NCBI GenBank assembly: GCA_964036045.1 | Contig: OZ038379.1 | Coordinates: 72,508,719-72,572,718, forward strand | Source: Eutreptiella sp. 'Long Island Sound 2002' | Lineage: Eukaryota > Euglenozoa > Euglenophyceae > Eutreptiales > Eutreptiaceae | Reading direction: 5' to 3' | Length of the DNA: 64,000 nt | Part shown: positions 32,986 through 44,329 of the stretch, one piece after another | Layout: each line of letters opens with the position of its first letter | Numbering within the stretch: the first letter of the stretch is position 1 | Program-made: the position numbers and the translations under genes | The notes under the pieces: generated by a model | The model's input: the letters and a program-made list of their open reading frames with translations, nothing else | Databases searched by the model: none | Told to the model about the DNA's origin: nothing

Positions 32986-34757
32986 GAGAAGGCACAGGGC
33001 AATGCCCACCTGAAGCCGGACGGGAGGCAGGTGGAGGTTGAGCTGGACAACGTGAGAATCGACCAGGAGAAGACAAAGGGGCAGATCAGACGGAGAGATG
33101 CGAAGTTACTGCAGAAGCGTATTGAGTCACTCGAAGCAGCACCGCCAACAGGCCCATTACACGTCGTTCTCTGGGAAGATAATAGTATGTTACCAACTGA
33201 CTTTTCGCTCTTCTTGTTGCGCGAGCCCTCGCGCAAAGACGTGTCTCATATTTGCAGATGGCGATTATTGGTGTGTATCTGGACAGCACAGCGTGGAAGC
33301 GGTTGCGAAGATTCGGGAGAAGCGATGCACCGCGTGTCTGGATCTGCAGCAGTGGCATACTACATGCATCGCCGATATTCTAAAGCCTACGACACCGTGG
33401 GCCTTCCGTGCAAAGCTGGCAGGACAAGCACAAGGAAGTGCACAAGACGTTGAGCCAATTCCGCTGTATGAGGCAGCAGATAACCTCATTCGATGTGTTG
33501 AAGATCAGCGGCGGCGAGGCCTACCTGACACGTACAGCAATCTCGCCATTGTGGATGCTGTGCAGATGAGTGCCCTGGTTCCAACCGCTGAACTGAAGCC
33601 ACCTGATCAATTCGTATGTTCATTAATCGTTGTTTCGGCGCTCTTCGTTGCGCGAGGCCTCGCGCATAACGTTTTTACTTTCAGGACAAAACGTATAAAT
33701 TGTGGAAAGATTTTATGGCGTTTGCCTACTATGCTGGTCCGGAAGCTGTGAAAGGTCTGCAGAAGTTCCACGACAAGGGGAAGAAAGTCTCGAAGAACGC
33801 GCTGAAGAAACTGGACGGGATCCTGTTGCCGGAGTTCTACAACGAAGTGGCAGAAGTGATGCAGGAAGGAAAAACAACCCTCCAATCCTTGCAGAATACG
33901 TGTGACGACATCATGCTTGAGCGGTGGGTCTCAATGCATCCGGACCACCCGCACAACGGCCAGTACGTTCGACCTGAGAAAGGTGTGTACCATCGACGGG
34001 ACTTGGGTTCCATTTCTGCATCAGTGCGCCGCACTTTCTCCATTTCTGTTCTTTAGCCAAAGACATGCGGACCCGCAAAGAGGTTGCTGCACTTGGAGGG
34101 TCTGCCGTGAAGGTGACTCTTGGTACATGGGGCTGTTGGCGTGAGTCTGAAGCAAAAGTCGCGGTCCATGGCCGGCATGGAAATCCATGATTCTCGCACC
34201 ACTGTGGCGGGTGGCAGAGAGAGGCAAACCCGCCCCCCTGAAAATCCTCAACGTCCAAAAACTCCTGGGTCAAGAGCCTACCAAGAGCCGTGTGGTCCCC
34301 CCACCTGCTGGCGTTACTGGTGACTTCAAGACAGTGGAACAGAAGGATCCATCATTGTCGCAAACAATTACAGTTAAGGTGACCCGAATTGCAGCGTTGA
34401 ACCACGAACCCCCGAAGCGGTTCATGGAGATTGACAAGAACCTGATTATCATCAACAGCGACATATTTGAACATCTTGCTCCTGAGACGATGTGCCCAGC
34501 CTGGCTGTATGAAGAGATGGCGCGTGCCGATACGCTTATCTGCGGCTCCAAAACTGTTGCTGAGAACATGTTCAACGTGCTGGAAACGGAAACAGAGAGG
34601 CGTCTCAACGATGATTTCAACGCGCCGCGCATTGGCCACATGTTGCTTATTCCCATCTTCAGTTGGCCAGTCAAACCGAAGCCTGCAGGGGATCTTACAA
34701 CGTTTGACGTTCGCTGGTTGCTGATTGCGTCACCGGATAGCTGGTCGAGAAAGGTAT
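32986..34757 (+). CDS. Multi-exon gene with ParB-like GQH motif; 3' end cut by LINE-B
   Basis: Five exons join in frame at GT-AG introns: 32,986-33,184; 33,258-33,613; 33,685-33,982; 34,057-34,140; 34,218-34,757. Introns are 73, 71, 74 and 77 bp. Exon 1 is charged (VELDNVRIDQEKTKGQIRRR). The first junction makes NNGDYWCVSGQHSVEAVAKI, which resembles the DG.Y.vidGqHR..A motif of ParB/sulfiredoxin-like domains. Later parts include YKLWKDFMAFAYYAGPEAVK and AWLYEEMARADTLICGSKTV. Upstream exons are not resolved. LINE-B's tail begins right after SWSRK, so the gene is interrupted. The ParB link is by motif only. Confidence 0.55.
33185..33257 (+). other. Intron 1 with 9-bp inverted repeat
   Basis: GTATGT...TTTGCAG intron of 73 bp. 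ttgcgcgag (33,217-33,225) and ctcgcgcaa (33,228-33,236) form a perfect stem with a 2-base gap. The same core is in the next intron. Confidence 0.6.
33614..33684 (+). other. Intron 2 with 18-bp palindrome
   Basis: GTATGT...TTTCAG intron of 71 bp. tgcgcgaggcctcgcgca (33,649-33,666) is a perfect palindrome, preceded by gctcttcgt as in intron 1 (gctcttcttgt). Confidence 0.6.
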
Positions 34758-36117
34758 AGGTAGGTAGGTAGGTATCTTCGGGAGCTCGGGATGCCTCCTT
34801 TGACATTGCAGGAAGAAGGTCTTACCAAGGGGACGTCCTGTCCCTCTCACTGCCCTATGTCAGGTGCCTCTTGAGCCGCTCCCGCATGTGCTTGGGAAGG
34901 CATTGTCGCGGCCACCCGGTCCATGTGTCCCAGATGGGAGGGTGTCCCCACATGTGTCCATGGGTAGGGCCACATGCCCCCTCCTTTGGGCGGCAGCTCT
35001 GGTGGGCTGCCCAGCCGTGTGGAGTATCTCTCACCACAAGGGGTATTGCTCCCGCTTGTCTACGGTACGACCGTCTCACCCTTTTGGCTTGAGTTGCGGG
35101 GCCACTCTGCTTGGCAGGTGACCCCCTCCTGGACTGTGTACCGGCTCGCCTGTCACCGGTTGCTTCCATGGCTCCGGGTGACGTTTGCCATGGTCCCCGA
35201 TGCAGCCTGGCCGGGCTCGGACCAGTGGCCTTGGAGTACCGCTCCTGCCACTGGCCCGTTGGGTCGGCTGGGTCGCCCCAGTGCGTCCGACCCATGGGGT
35301 ATTAGTTCTTTCCTGTCCCTCGGCCGCCCTACGTGTGTGCAGTGTCCTGGGCCGCTGGGCTCCTGTTCACCGGTGTGCCCGCGCGGTTTGCTGTGTTGCG
35401 TCTGCGGTGTCCTGGGCCAGCTGGCTCCTCTTCACCGGTGTGCTCGCTCGCTGTGTTGTGTTGTATGTGCGGTGTCCTGGGCCACTGGGCTCCTGTTCAC
35501 CAGTGTGCGTGCTGTGTGCGGTGCGCGTGTGCCATGGGTGGTTGTGTCCCTCTTCCTCCCCCCCTAATTTTCGTTTTTTTCTTTTTTTTGTTTTTTTTTT
35601 GGGGAAAAAACAAAGACAAAAAAGAGAAAAACAGGGGCGCGCGTACACTGTAGGCACAGGCATGGGCAGCTGGTGCGGCGGTGCAATAGCGTTGTGTCCT
35701 CTGGCGTGTGTCGTCGGTGCTGTGGCGGCAGTCGCGCCCCAGGGGTGCGGCTCGCGCGTCCTGATGTACACGGGCTTGGGTCAGGGTGGGTTTGGTGAGG
35801 TGTCTCTTTGCTTCTGGAGCTGGCTGGTTAGGCGGCTGTGTGGGCTGTGGGTGTGGGCTGTGGTTACGTTGTTTGCTCGGCGGGCTTGGTTAGGAGTCAA
35901 GGATTAGCGGTTCCGGGGTGTGGCTCGGGTTTGATTTGTGCTTGGGTTCTGGCTTGGGTAGGCGGTTGTGACGGTAGCGGGCCTGGGTTTGGTGTCTTTG
36001 GGCGTAGTGGTGCTCGTTGTCGTGTGCGTTGGCTTCCTTCGGCGTCCGGTTCGTTTGGTGACTTCTGGGCGGGGCCTGGCGTGGCGCCCCGTGGTGGTGG
36101 TTTGCTGGGTAACGGGG
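34754..36117 (-). other. LINE-B 3' UTR
   Basis: Shares all marks of the LINE-A 3' end: one 175-bp unit (35,780-35,960), the U/A hairpin (35,572-35,632), three 65-bp units, the conserved terminal 500 bp and the tetranucleotide tail. It lacks the LINE-A insert of about 570 bp. Confidence 0.8.
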
Positions 36118-37380
36118 TTAGGTGGCGGCGCCTCTGGCCGGGGGGTCAGGCACGTCGTGTTGTGTGGCGCGCAGGGCTCCTGGGGTGCTGTGGGTGTCGC
36201 CGGTGTCGGTGCGCCGACGCTTGTGGGGTGGTGAGGGGGTGTGTTTGTGCGGGGCTGGGCTTTGGGTGATGTCCCACAGGCGGATGCCGTCTCGCTGCGT
36301 CTCCTGGAGGGTCTCCCGCAGACGCCTGAGGACATACGGGTGGTCCTGGGGCGCGCGGAGGTTGCGGGGGTGGACTCCCAGGGGGTGGAGCGCATCGGCC
36401 AGCATGGCTTCCCATGCGGCATGCGGCATCCACCCCCCCGCCGGCCAGAGGCGGCAGTTCTCCACCGACCCCTTGCGGGGCCGATGGACCAGGCCCTCGG
36501 GGGAGGGCTCTCCCCGGGCCCACTTTCGGAGGTCCCAGAGCTGCGTGTGGGTCCAGCGCTGCCACCACTGTTCCTGGGCGGGCCTGCTGTCTTGGGAGGA
36601 GGAGTGGGCGTGGGTGGGTGTGACGGGGTCGTCGGGACCGGTGGCGGTGGCGGGCCTGGGGGATTCCTCGTAGTCCTGTTCCGTGGGGGTGCGTGGGAAG
36701 TGGGGGCGCGCGCAAATGTGGACCCGCGGGTGTGCGCGTACGGTCTCCGCCTCATGGTTGGGCGGGAACTCGCGGCGGCGGCGGTAGTGGGGCATGCGCT
36801 GTATGTGGGCTGTCATCGAGGGTTGGTAGGGGGGCGGGGACGCTGCTGGCGGACCCTGGCGTCGTTCTGGCCTGGTCAAGGGCGGTCCGTGGGCCTGGGG
36901 TGCGGGCTTTGAGAGGTGGCGGGACGGGGTGCGTCGTGCTTCGGCCGCGGCGCCTTCGCCATGAAGGTGGTGGCGGTGGCGTCGGTGACGGTGGGGGGGC
37001 GCCGCGCTGGGCGCGGCTGCCTTCGGGCCTGGGACGGCTGGGGCCGAATGTCACAGAGGACGTCCTCGGGGGGCCGGGTTCGCGCTGCCGTTGTGGCGCC
37101 GGGCTTGGACTTGGGTTTGGGCTTGGCTGCGGGTTGCGGTCGTGGCGCGCTGACGGGTTTGGGTGGCTGTTTGGCGGCGGCCTTGGGTTTCGGCTGGGTC
37201 GCGGGTGTGGGCCTTGTCGGGGCATGGGCCTTGGCGGCGGCGGGGCTGCTCGCGGTGGGGGCGTGTTTGGGGTGCAGGCCAGCTTTGGAGTGCGCCACGG
37301 CGAGCTGGGCGGCCCCGTTCTCTGGGGGGTGCCACCGGACGGTGGCCGCGGCGTGTCCCCATTTGCGTATCTCCGTAGCC
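36118..37380 (-). pseudogene. LINE-B shared C-terminal domain
   Basis: Minus-strand homologue of LINE-A 7,370-8,481. ORF 36,879-36,118 is intact and contains MPHYRRRREF, EQWWQRWTHTQLWDLRKW, SVENCRLWPAGGW and RRLRETLQETQRD. It is joined by a frame change near 36,880 to the Lys/Pro-rich linker (TQPKPKAAAKQPPKPVS). It supplies the Trp and Gln codons that became stops in LINE-A. Confidence 0.65.
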
Positions 37381-38620
37381 CGGAGGACGTTGGCGGCGTG
37401 AAGGACGATGCGGGGGGGGGCGGGTGTCCTGACGAGTGAGGAGACGTCCCCAGTCCATCCTGTTTGCGGCCCCGGGGCCGCTTGCAGCCATTCCCCCGTC
37501 GCCGCGTCCCACTGGTGGTCAGGTCCCGCCCCGCGGATCACGGTGGGTCTCAGCCGGGTGTCCGGCCCCCATCCCTCGAGCGGGATTGCGGCGTATCGTT
37601 GCGCAGGGGTCTCGGGGGCACGTGTGGCCGCGCACCACCGGCTCCACTTGCGCGCCCATTCCTCACCCACGATGCGCGCCTCCCACGCGGTCATGGAGCC
37701 GCGCCTGATGATCCACGGTGGGAAGACGGCGTCTTGTAGGTGCTTCGAGAACCCCCCCGGCAGGTCCTGGTACGGGTGGGGGCCCTCTTGGGGCGGGCAC
37801 TCCAGAGTGCCATTCACGACACGGAGGGAGGCTACGAAGTCCTTATCAGGGCGCGGGGGAGGGGGAGGGTGGTTGCCCTCCGCCGCAGTGAGCCATCGGT
37901 GTGCCCTGCCCGCCGCGCTTAGGGGCTCGCGGAGGAGTTGCTCCAGCCGGTGGTTGCGAAGCTCCCATGTGAAGTCCCCCAGCCGGAGCATGTGGTGGAG
38001 GAAATCGTCCACAGAGGTCCCTCTAGGCGGGTCGTAGCGGGCTATGGCGCGGAGCTGCGCCTCCGCGTCCTCGGACACCAGTCCGGAGCAGAAGACTTCC
38101 GTCCATGTGGCGCCTGCGGAGCGCCACAAGGCCACCCACAGGGATTTGTCCCCGGGTGGAAGGTGGCGGGCCGCCTCGTGTACCGCCTGGCGGTAGTGGG
38201 GCCAGAGGAGCCGTGAGTGGGCGCACCCCACGTGCATGTGCACCGGGGTCTCCTCCGGGCCGCCGCATAGGAGGCACGGTTGTGGGACGACAGCGACGCC
38301 GGAGAGCCGCTCCTTACGGACGCGGAGCCTGCGCTGCAACGGCGTGTGGCCGTCTCGGGCTCGCAGCGCCCGGCGATTGGTGGCCGTCGTGGTGAGGTCC
38401 CGGGCGTGGACATAGGCCGTGGCGTGGGCCGTGCCCAAAGGTGTGTGTCCCCGGTGCGTCAGCGCATGGTCTGTCTGCGCCCGCTGCGCGACCTCGCCAA
38501 GCGCCCCCATCGTGGGGGGCCGTAGATCGAGGTGGCGGTCACGGCCGGCAACAATGAGTTGGGCGTGGCCAGGGTCCGGGGGCGTGCTCTGCAGGACGGT
38601 GTCCTGGGACGCCGCCCAGT
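37380..38620 (-). pseudogene. LINE-B C-terminal zinc knuckle and following domain
   Basis: CLLCGGPEETPVHMHVGC at 38,276-38,223 is C-x2-C-x8-H-x4-C, the CCHC finger that ends many LINE proteins and helps bind target or RNA. It is followed by VHEAARHLPPGDKSLWVALW, DDFLHHMLRLGDFTWELRN and a unique stretch with WEARIVGEEWARKWSRW. The frame is continuous from about 38,790 to 36,876. Confidence 0.7.
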
Positions 38621-39321
38621 CCGCCTTGTGCAGTAGGGCGTCACTGTGGTGCGAGGTGGCTCGGACGTACCAGAACGGGTGCCCGGCGTGTTGCCCTCGC
38701 GCGCACAGGCCGTCCCGGAGCCACCGCAGGGGCATCTGGATGACCACCTTCGCTGCGCCCGCGGGGACCCCCTGTGGTCCGCTCATGATCTGCGTGCCGC
38801 AGGAGGTGGAGGATGACTTCGGCGTCCACCGTGTGGACCAATGGTCGGTGGGCACCGTATTGTAGGGGGAGGGAGGCGGCCACTCCCTCCCCGTCGGGCA
38901 CCGTGCCCGAGATGGCCACCGCCCACGTGCGGGTGAGTTCGGTGGCGAGAGCGACGCTGGCCGCGTGTTTGCAGGGTCCACCCCCGGACGCGTCGGAAGA
39001 GGTGTGGCCCCAGGCCTCCGGGATCCAGTAGTACCCGGTGAGGCTGAGCCACCCCGCGTTGAGGTCGGCGGAGTGCCACTGGACGTCGGTGTGGCTGGGG
39101 GTCAGTTGGTCGACGCTCAGCGCCCTGGTGTCGCCAGGGCTGATCGCCGGGTGGTCCTGCAGCCGGATCTCTGCTCCGGCGATCGTGCTTGCCCAGGACC
39201 GAAGTGCCGTCACATGTTCCTTGAGCCACGCCGGGCCTCCGTGCTGGTGCACCACCAGGTGTCCCGTGTTCTCCGGCTGGTCCTCCAGCGCGTGCACTGC
39301 CATGTGTGGGTCGTGAGGCAC
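38620..39321 (-). pseudogene. LINE-B RNase H domain
   Basis: HTSSDASGGGP near 38,994 supplies the first catalytic Asp. ATELTRTWAVAISG carries the Glu, HTVDAEVILHLL the next Asp, and after a frame change near 38,785 ATSHHSDALLHKADWAAS matches the terminal His/Asp block. It lies between RT and zinc knuckle as in I-, R1- and LOA-type LINEs. Confidence 0.65.
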
Positions 39322-39724
39322 CCCCGTAGCTACCAGCAGGGCGGTGCCACGGGAGAGCCCACGGGGTTTGGGCTAGCCTGCCCCCACCTGCACTATTACC
39401 CACTTCGCCCGGAGCTGCGCTTGTCCCGCCGCTTGGGTGCATTGGTCGTCCGTGGTCACCAACTACAACAGCGTCGGCGCGTGGGGCCGGAGGAGCAGGG
39501 GCTCGGACCATGCCACATCCGCGTTAGGCTCTTGGTGCTCGCTTCCGCGAGTACGCCGCGGAGGATGTACATGAGGGCTGCCGGCAGGTGGTACGCCGCC
39601 CCCCGCGTGGGGGGGGATAGGCCGCCCCGGCGGCGGTAGCCCCCGACTTGGAGGTGCAGGCCGTCCGGGGTCACCCTTCAGCCGGTGTGGGCGTCCTGCT
39701 TAGCCCTCGTCGGGTGGACGAGTC

Positions 39725-41890
39725 TCAGGCAGGGGTCCCACGTGCCAGTGTGGAAGAGATAGACCAAGGCGTCGCGCCACCCGGGGTGGTTGGTGGGCTC
39801 CTGCTCACGGCGGCAATAGTGGGGGTGTTCATCGGCGCATTGGTTGAAGCATTCCTGCCCCGCCGTCGGCCACGGGTCGTCGTTGTCGGGGAGGGGTGGC
39901 GTGGCCTGTGGTGCCCATGCCACGGCGTTGTGTGGGGCACCGTCAGGCGGCACGTGTCGCGGTGTCGCACCTTGGCGGTGCGCAGCGTGACGATGTTGCC
40001 CGGCGGGGACTGTAGTTGGACATGGGCCGCCCTGGGGCACGCGATAGGGTTGTACAGCCCCACTCCCAGGGCGGCCAGGGCCCGGGGTATGCGGTGGACC
40101 CAGTCACCCCCCGCTAGAGTTGCGAACTCCGGGACGGGGTAGTGCACCTCAGGACATATTCCGTGCGCGCCGGCTATTTCCCAGAACATCTTGGTGACCT
40201 CGGCGCGCACGGAGGTTGAGCGGTGGTGGACGAGTGTACCTACGAGGGCCACTGCTGCCTGCTGGCACCGCGTTGGCACCCGTGTGAGCCCAAGGGTCCG
40301 GTCATCCTGCAGGCTGTCCTGCGAGGCGTCAAAGGCGTACCGCACCCTGTCCTTCGCGACCTGGACCGTGATGTGGTCCAGGTGGCGTGCAGTGTCGGAG
40401 TCGTCGGCGATGAAAGGGGCGACGTACTGCGTCACCCCCCCGAGGATCGCCAGGATGACGTCCTGCACCCCTTCCGGTGACGCGAGGGTGTTGAGGCACC
40501 AGTGGTGCACCGCCGCCAGGCGTAGCCGGTGCTTGCGCTGCAGGGAGAACTCCCTGTCCGGCTGCAGCTGGAGTCCCAGGTAGGGGACGGAGTCCGCCGC
40601 TGGTACCCAGTGCCACGGGTTTTCCAGGTGGGGACAGAGGCGCAGCTGCAGGCCCGGGACCCCCTCCGTGGTCGCCATGGCGCACTTGCGGGGGTTGAGC
40701 TCCATGCCCATCATCCCCAGGTACGCGGCCACCGCCTCCACGCCCTCGACGAAGTGCTGCAGCGTGTGGGCCACCACCAGCAGGTCGTCGATGTAGGCCT
40801 GGATGAGGCCGTGCTCGGCCCCTCCCGGCGGGCGCAGGCGGTGCCCCTGCGCCTTGAGCAGGGGCTCCAGGAGGAGCGCGTACAGCAGGGGGCTCTCGGG
40901 GTTGCCCTGCTGGACCCCACGCAGCATGTAGACGGGCTGCGTTAGCCCGTGTGCGGTGTCGATGCGCAGCCTGGCGCACGTCTGGAGGAAGGGCAGGAGG
41001 TCGATGACGTCCGGCGGCACGGAGAGGTGGCACAGGATGAGGTGGAGGGCGCCGTGTGGGGCGGTGTCGAAGGCCTTGCGGGCGTCGAAGGAGAAGACGT
41101 AGTTGTGCCTTCCCCGCTGGAGCTGACGCTGCGCCATGAACAGTGGGGGGCCTGTGCTGGAGCCAGGGAGGGCCCCTTGCTGCCAGTCGCTGACCACTCC
41201 GTGCCGGGTGAGCACTTCCGTGATGCGCTGGGTGAGGGGGCCCGTGAGCAGCTTCATGGCCAGCTGGCCCAGGGCTATTGGCCTGTAGTCGTCCAGCCTG
41301 GCAGAGCCCGGTACCTTGGGGCTGAGCCAGATGTGTGCGTCCCTCCAGTGCATCAGCGGCGGGGCGCCGCGGAGGATAGCCCGGTAGGAGTGGACAAGGA
41401 GCCACTGGACGGGTACCGGGAGGGCCTTGATGAAACGGGCCTCCACGTGGTTGGGACCTGGGGCCTTGCCATCGGCCTTATCCAAGGCGGAGATGAGGTC
41501 CTGCATGGAGTACTGCTGGACCTGTGCCAAGGCCCCTTCAGGGACCCGGGGGACATGGCGGGCGAGGACTGCCTGGAAGCCCGGGAGGTCCACCGGGCGT
41601 TTGTCATACAGTTCTCGCCAGAAGGCGCGAACTGCGAACATCACGGCGTTGGCCTCCGTGAGGAGCGTTTGGGTGTTGGGGACCCGCACGTTCCAGAGGC
41701 CTGACGGGCCCGGGGCCTCTACCTGTATGGCTCCCCGCACGGCTTTCAATCGCTGGGCGATGTCGGGGGCGTGGCGGCGCCAGAAGTCCTTGATGGCGCG
41801 CTTGCGGTCTGCTGCCAGGAGTGCGCGGAGCTGGCGAATTGCCTCTCCAGCTCCTCCTGTAGCTGGCCCTGTGTGGTCGGGTGGAACCCG
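39725..41890 (-). pseudogene. LINE-B reverse transcriptase
   Basis: The longest intact part of LINE-B. From the ATG at 41,749: GKAPGPNHVEARFIK (motif 1), WLSPKVPGSARLDDYRPIAL (141-160), FSFDARKAFDTAPHGAL (motif A, 219-235), GVQQGNPESPLLYALL (motif B), AYIDDLLVVA (motif C, YIDD 319-322) and GMELNPRKCA (motif D). Sequence in frame upstream to about 41,890 (LRALLAADRKRAIKDFWRR) is the usual linker from the endonuclease. The C-terminus shifts frame near 39,960 and continues with a CFNQCADEHPHYC cluster. Confidence 0.9.
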
Positions 41891-43190
41891 GGTGACACAC
41901 CCTGCAGCTCCTCCGTGAACCAGAGCGCCGCCTCGGACCGGATGCCATGCCGTGCCGCGTCCGCCTGGTACGCTGCCAGCGCGCGCGCTGCCAGGGTGTC
42001 ATAGCGGAGGACCGCTGCCTGGAGCCGCTTTCCGCTCTCCGGGAGGTCCCCCTCTGCCGGGTGCGTCCCCGCCGGGGACGGCTGCCGGCGTCCCACCAGA
42101 CGCGCCTGGGCGTCATGCGTCGCGTGGAGGTGTTCGAACACCTTGTCCACCGCGGCCGCGGGCATGGACCCGTAGTCGTGCTGCTCTGCAGGACTCAGCC
42201 AGGGCGCCAGGGAGGGTTCATCCTGCGCAGCGGTGACCGCAGCCCACAGGCAGTGTTGGACAGGCGCGGCCTCGGCGTCGTACGGGAGGAGGCGGCCCTC
42301 CGTGTGGCTGTAGGGGGTAAGCATCGCCGCGCGCCCCGCTGCGCTGAGGAGGCCCGGCAGGGCCAGGCAGACCGGGAGGTGGTCCGAGGCGACCACCTGG
42401 GGATGTGCCATGCCGCGAGCCCAGACGCTTTCCCGCAGGGACCACGGCAAGAGGGGCTCGTTGACCAGGAAGTGTCCACCCTGTGCCGGGACGGGTGGAG
42501 CGTGGGGGTCATGTCCTCCTCGCCGCCTGCCGTGGCCCTCCGGAAACCGCAGGCCTCACAGCCCGCCCGGAAGTGCTCCGTGGCCCGGTTGGTGGTGGCA
42601 TCCATGTAGATGTTGGGTTCGCCGGCGATGACCACCAGGTGTCTCCCACCGAGGCTGCGTGCCGTGGCATACATTTGTATGTCGGCCCAGAACGCTGCCG
42701 TCCCGCCCACGAGGAGCAGCCTGCTTGCGGCCCGTGGACGTTGATGAGGGTGAGGCCTCCCCCGTCCGTGCGGATTTCCAGGGCTGCGGCCTTCCCGGGG
42801 ACGATTTCCGTGAAACTGAGCACCTCGTGCTCCGCCACGTACTTGCTGCTGACCGCGGTGAGGAGGCCCCCCCTCTCGAGGTGGAATTGGCTCCCGTCTC
42901 CGCCAACTGGCTGCTGAAGAAGGCCGTGTACCCCTTGTCCCGGAGCGCCGCGGCCAAGTGCATCTCCTGCGCCCAGGTGGCGATCCCTGTTTCCTGGAGC
43001 ATGATGGCAAAGCCCCCCTCCTGGGGTAGCATGCCGGTGATGAGGTGCTCCTTGTCAGTACAGGCCGCCGGCCACTGGCGCCGCTGGAGCGTGTCCCGGA
43101 GGGACCGGTCTGGCAGTACGAGGCCGTTGCGCAGGTTCCACGAGAGGAGCCACAGGGCGTCGCCCGCTGTGTCCTCCTGGAGTCAGCCAT
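41890..43190 (-). pseudogene. LINE-B EEP (AP-like) endonuclease
   Basis: Target-nicking domain. Across several frames the motifs appear in order: LLSWNLRNGL (near 43,150), AIMLQETGIATWAQ (43,000), LTLINVHGPQAG (42,740), VIAGEPNIYMDATTN (GDFN position, 42,630) and VVASDHLPVCLAL (SDH, 42,390). These are the conserved blocks of the endonuclease/exonuclease/phosphatase family. Frameshifts fall near 42,880, 42,740, 42,450 and 41,860. GEPN replaces GDFN. Confidence 0.8.
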
Positions 43191-44061
43191 CCCGCATCGG
43201 CATCGCCGCTGGGTTCGCCGGCGCAGCCAGGGCATCCGGTTGCGCCGCATCCGCTGAGCCTGTTCCCAGCGGGGCCCACAGGGGGGCCCGGAAGGCCGGG
43301 GGAGCCAGGGGGGCCAGGAGGGCCAGCCCCGCGGGGATGGACCCTGGTTGGCCCGCACCGCCGGTCCCCGGGGCCGCCCAGGGTGCCTCCTCATCGCCGT
43401 CTGCGTGGTCGGCCGCCTGGGGCGGGGGGCGCCGGGCGTACGGGGCGTGCCATGGGGACCCCCGTGCCCTCCCTTGCAGGATGTTGGAGGCCGCCTCCTT
43501 GTCGTCCACCGGGGCTGCAGCGTGCACCGCGTGCTACGCCAGGTGTTCCAGCATTGCCCCGCTTGTGTAGTACTTGTCTGCACACAGGGAGCATTTCGTC
43601 GGCTCCGTGGCCCCTCGCGCCGGGGGGAGCGGCACCGACTTCCAGATGGCGCCCTCTGCCGCTGGTTGAAAGGGCAGGTTGGCCAGTGGAACCGTGTGTG
43701 GTGCCAGTGTGCGGCCCGGGGCCGCCGCATTGAGGGCTCGTGTCGCGGGCGCGGGCCCGAGACTCCGGATGGCATCGCGCTGCACGTCTGCTTGCAACCA
43801 CGTTTGCCAGTGTGTGGGGCCAATTTGGCGGTCGGGTTTGCCCCTCCATCGCAGGTCGTGGAAGGCTTGTAGCCAGTGGTACACTGTGGTCGGGACCGCC
43901 AGCTGGAGCTCTACGTCGGCAAGGTGCGCCGCTGCCGGCCACAACCTCGGCTTCGCCACCCGGGCGTTGTCCTTCAGCCTGACCTGAAGCAGGAGGGCGT
44001 GGTGTTCGCCCTCCCGTAGCGCCTTGACTATCATGCGGGTACAGTCTGCCACGCGGACCAC
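43190..44061 (-). pseudogene. LINE-B linker with C2H2 finger
   Basis: EAVVRVADCTRMIVKALREG to PTKCSLCADKYYTSGAMLEH, then a TAG and HAVH. With the stop read as one residue, C-x2-C-x12-H-x3-H is a C2H2 finger of the kind found at the end of some LINE ORF1 or start of ORF2. A Pro/Ala-rich linker with a TGA near 43,188 leads into the EEP domain. ORF1 and ORF2 may therefore be one long frame. Confidence 0.6.
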
Positions 44062-44329
44062 GGCTTCGGGCCCTCACAGGCGCTCAGGGTCGCAGACGAC
44101 GATGTGCGCGTCCACCGGGCTGAACATGCAGACCACCCACTGCGGGTTCTGCTGTCCCCGTTGGGCCACTGCCAGGGTAGCCGCCGGGCGGGCGTGCGTG
44201 ATTGGCCCCGCGTGGAGGTCCAGGACGTCCGTGGCCCTGATGGCGTCTCCCTGCCACGCGGCCCGTAGATGCTCCTCCTGGTCGGGGCTCCACACCAGTG
44301 CGGGGGGGGTTGACCCCCCCTGGTTCCTG

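Noticed and set aside
32760-33041. Extra upstream exons of the GQH gene
   Set aside because: Candidate GT-AG pairs exist (for example ending at 32,905), but none keeps frame into the 32,986 exon without stops.
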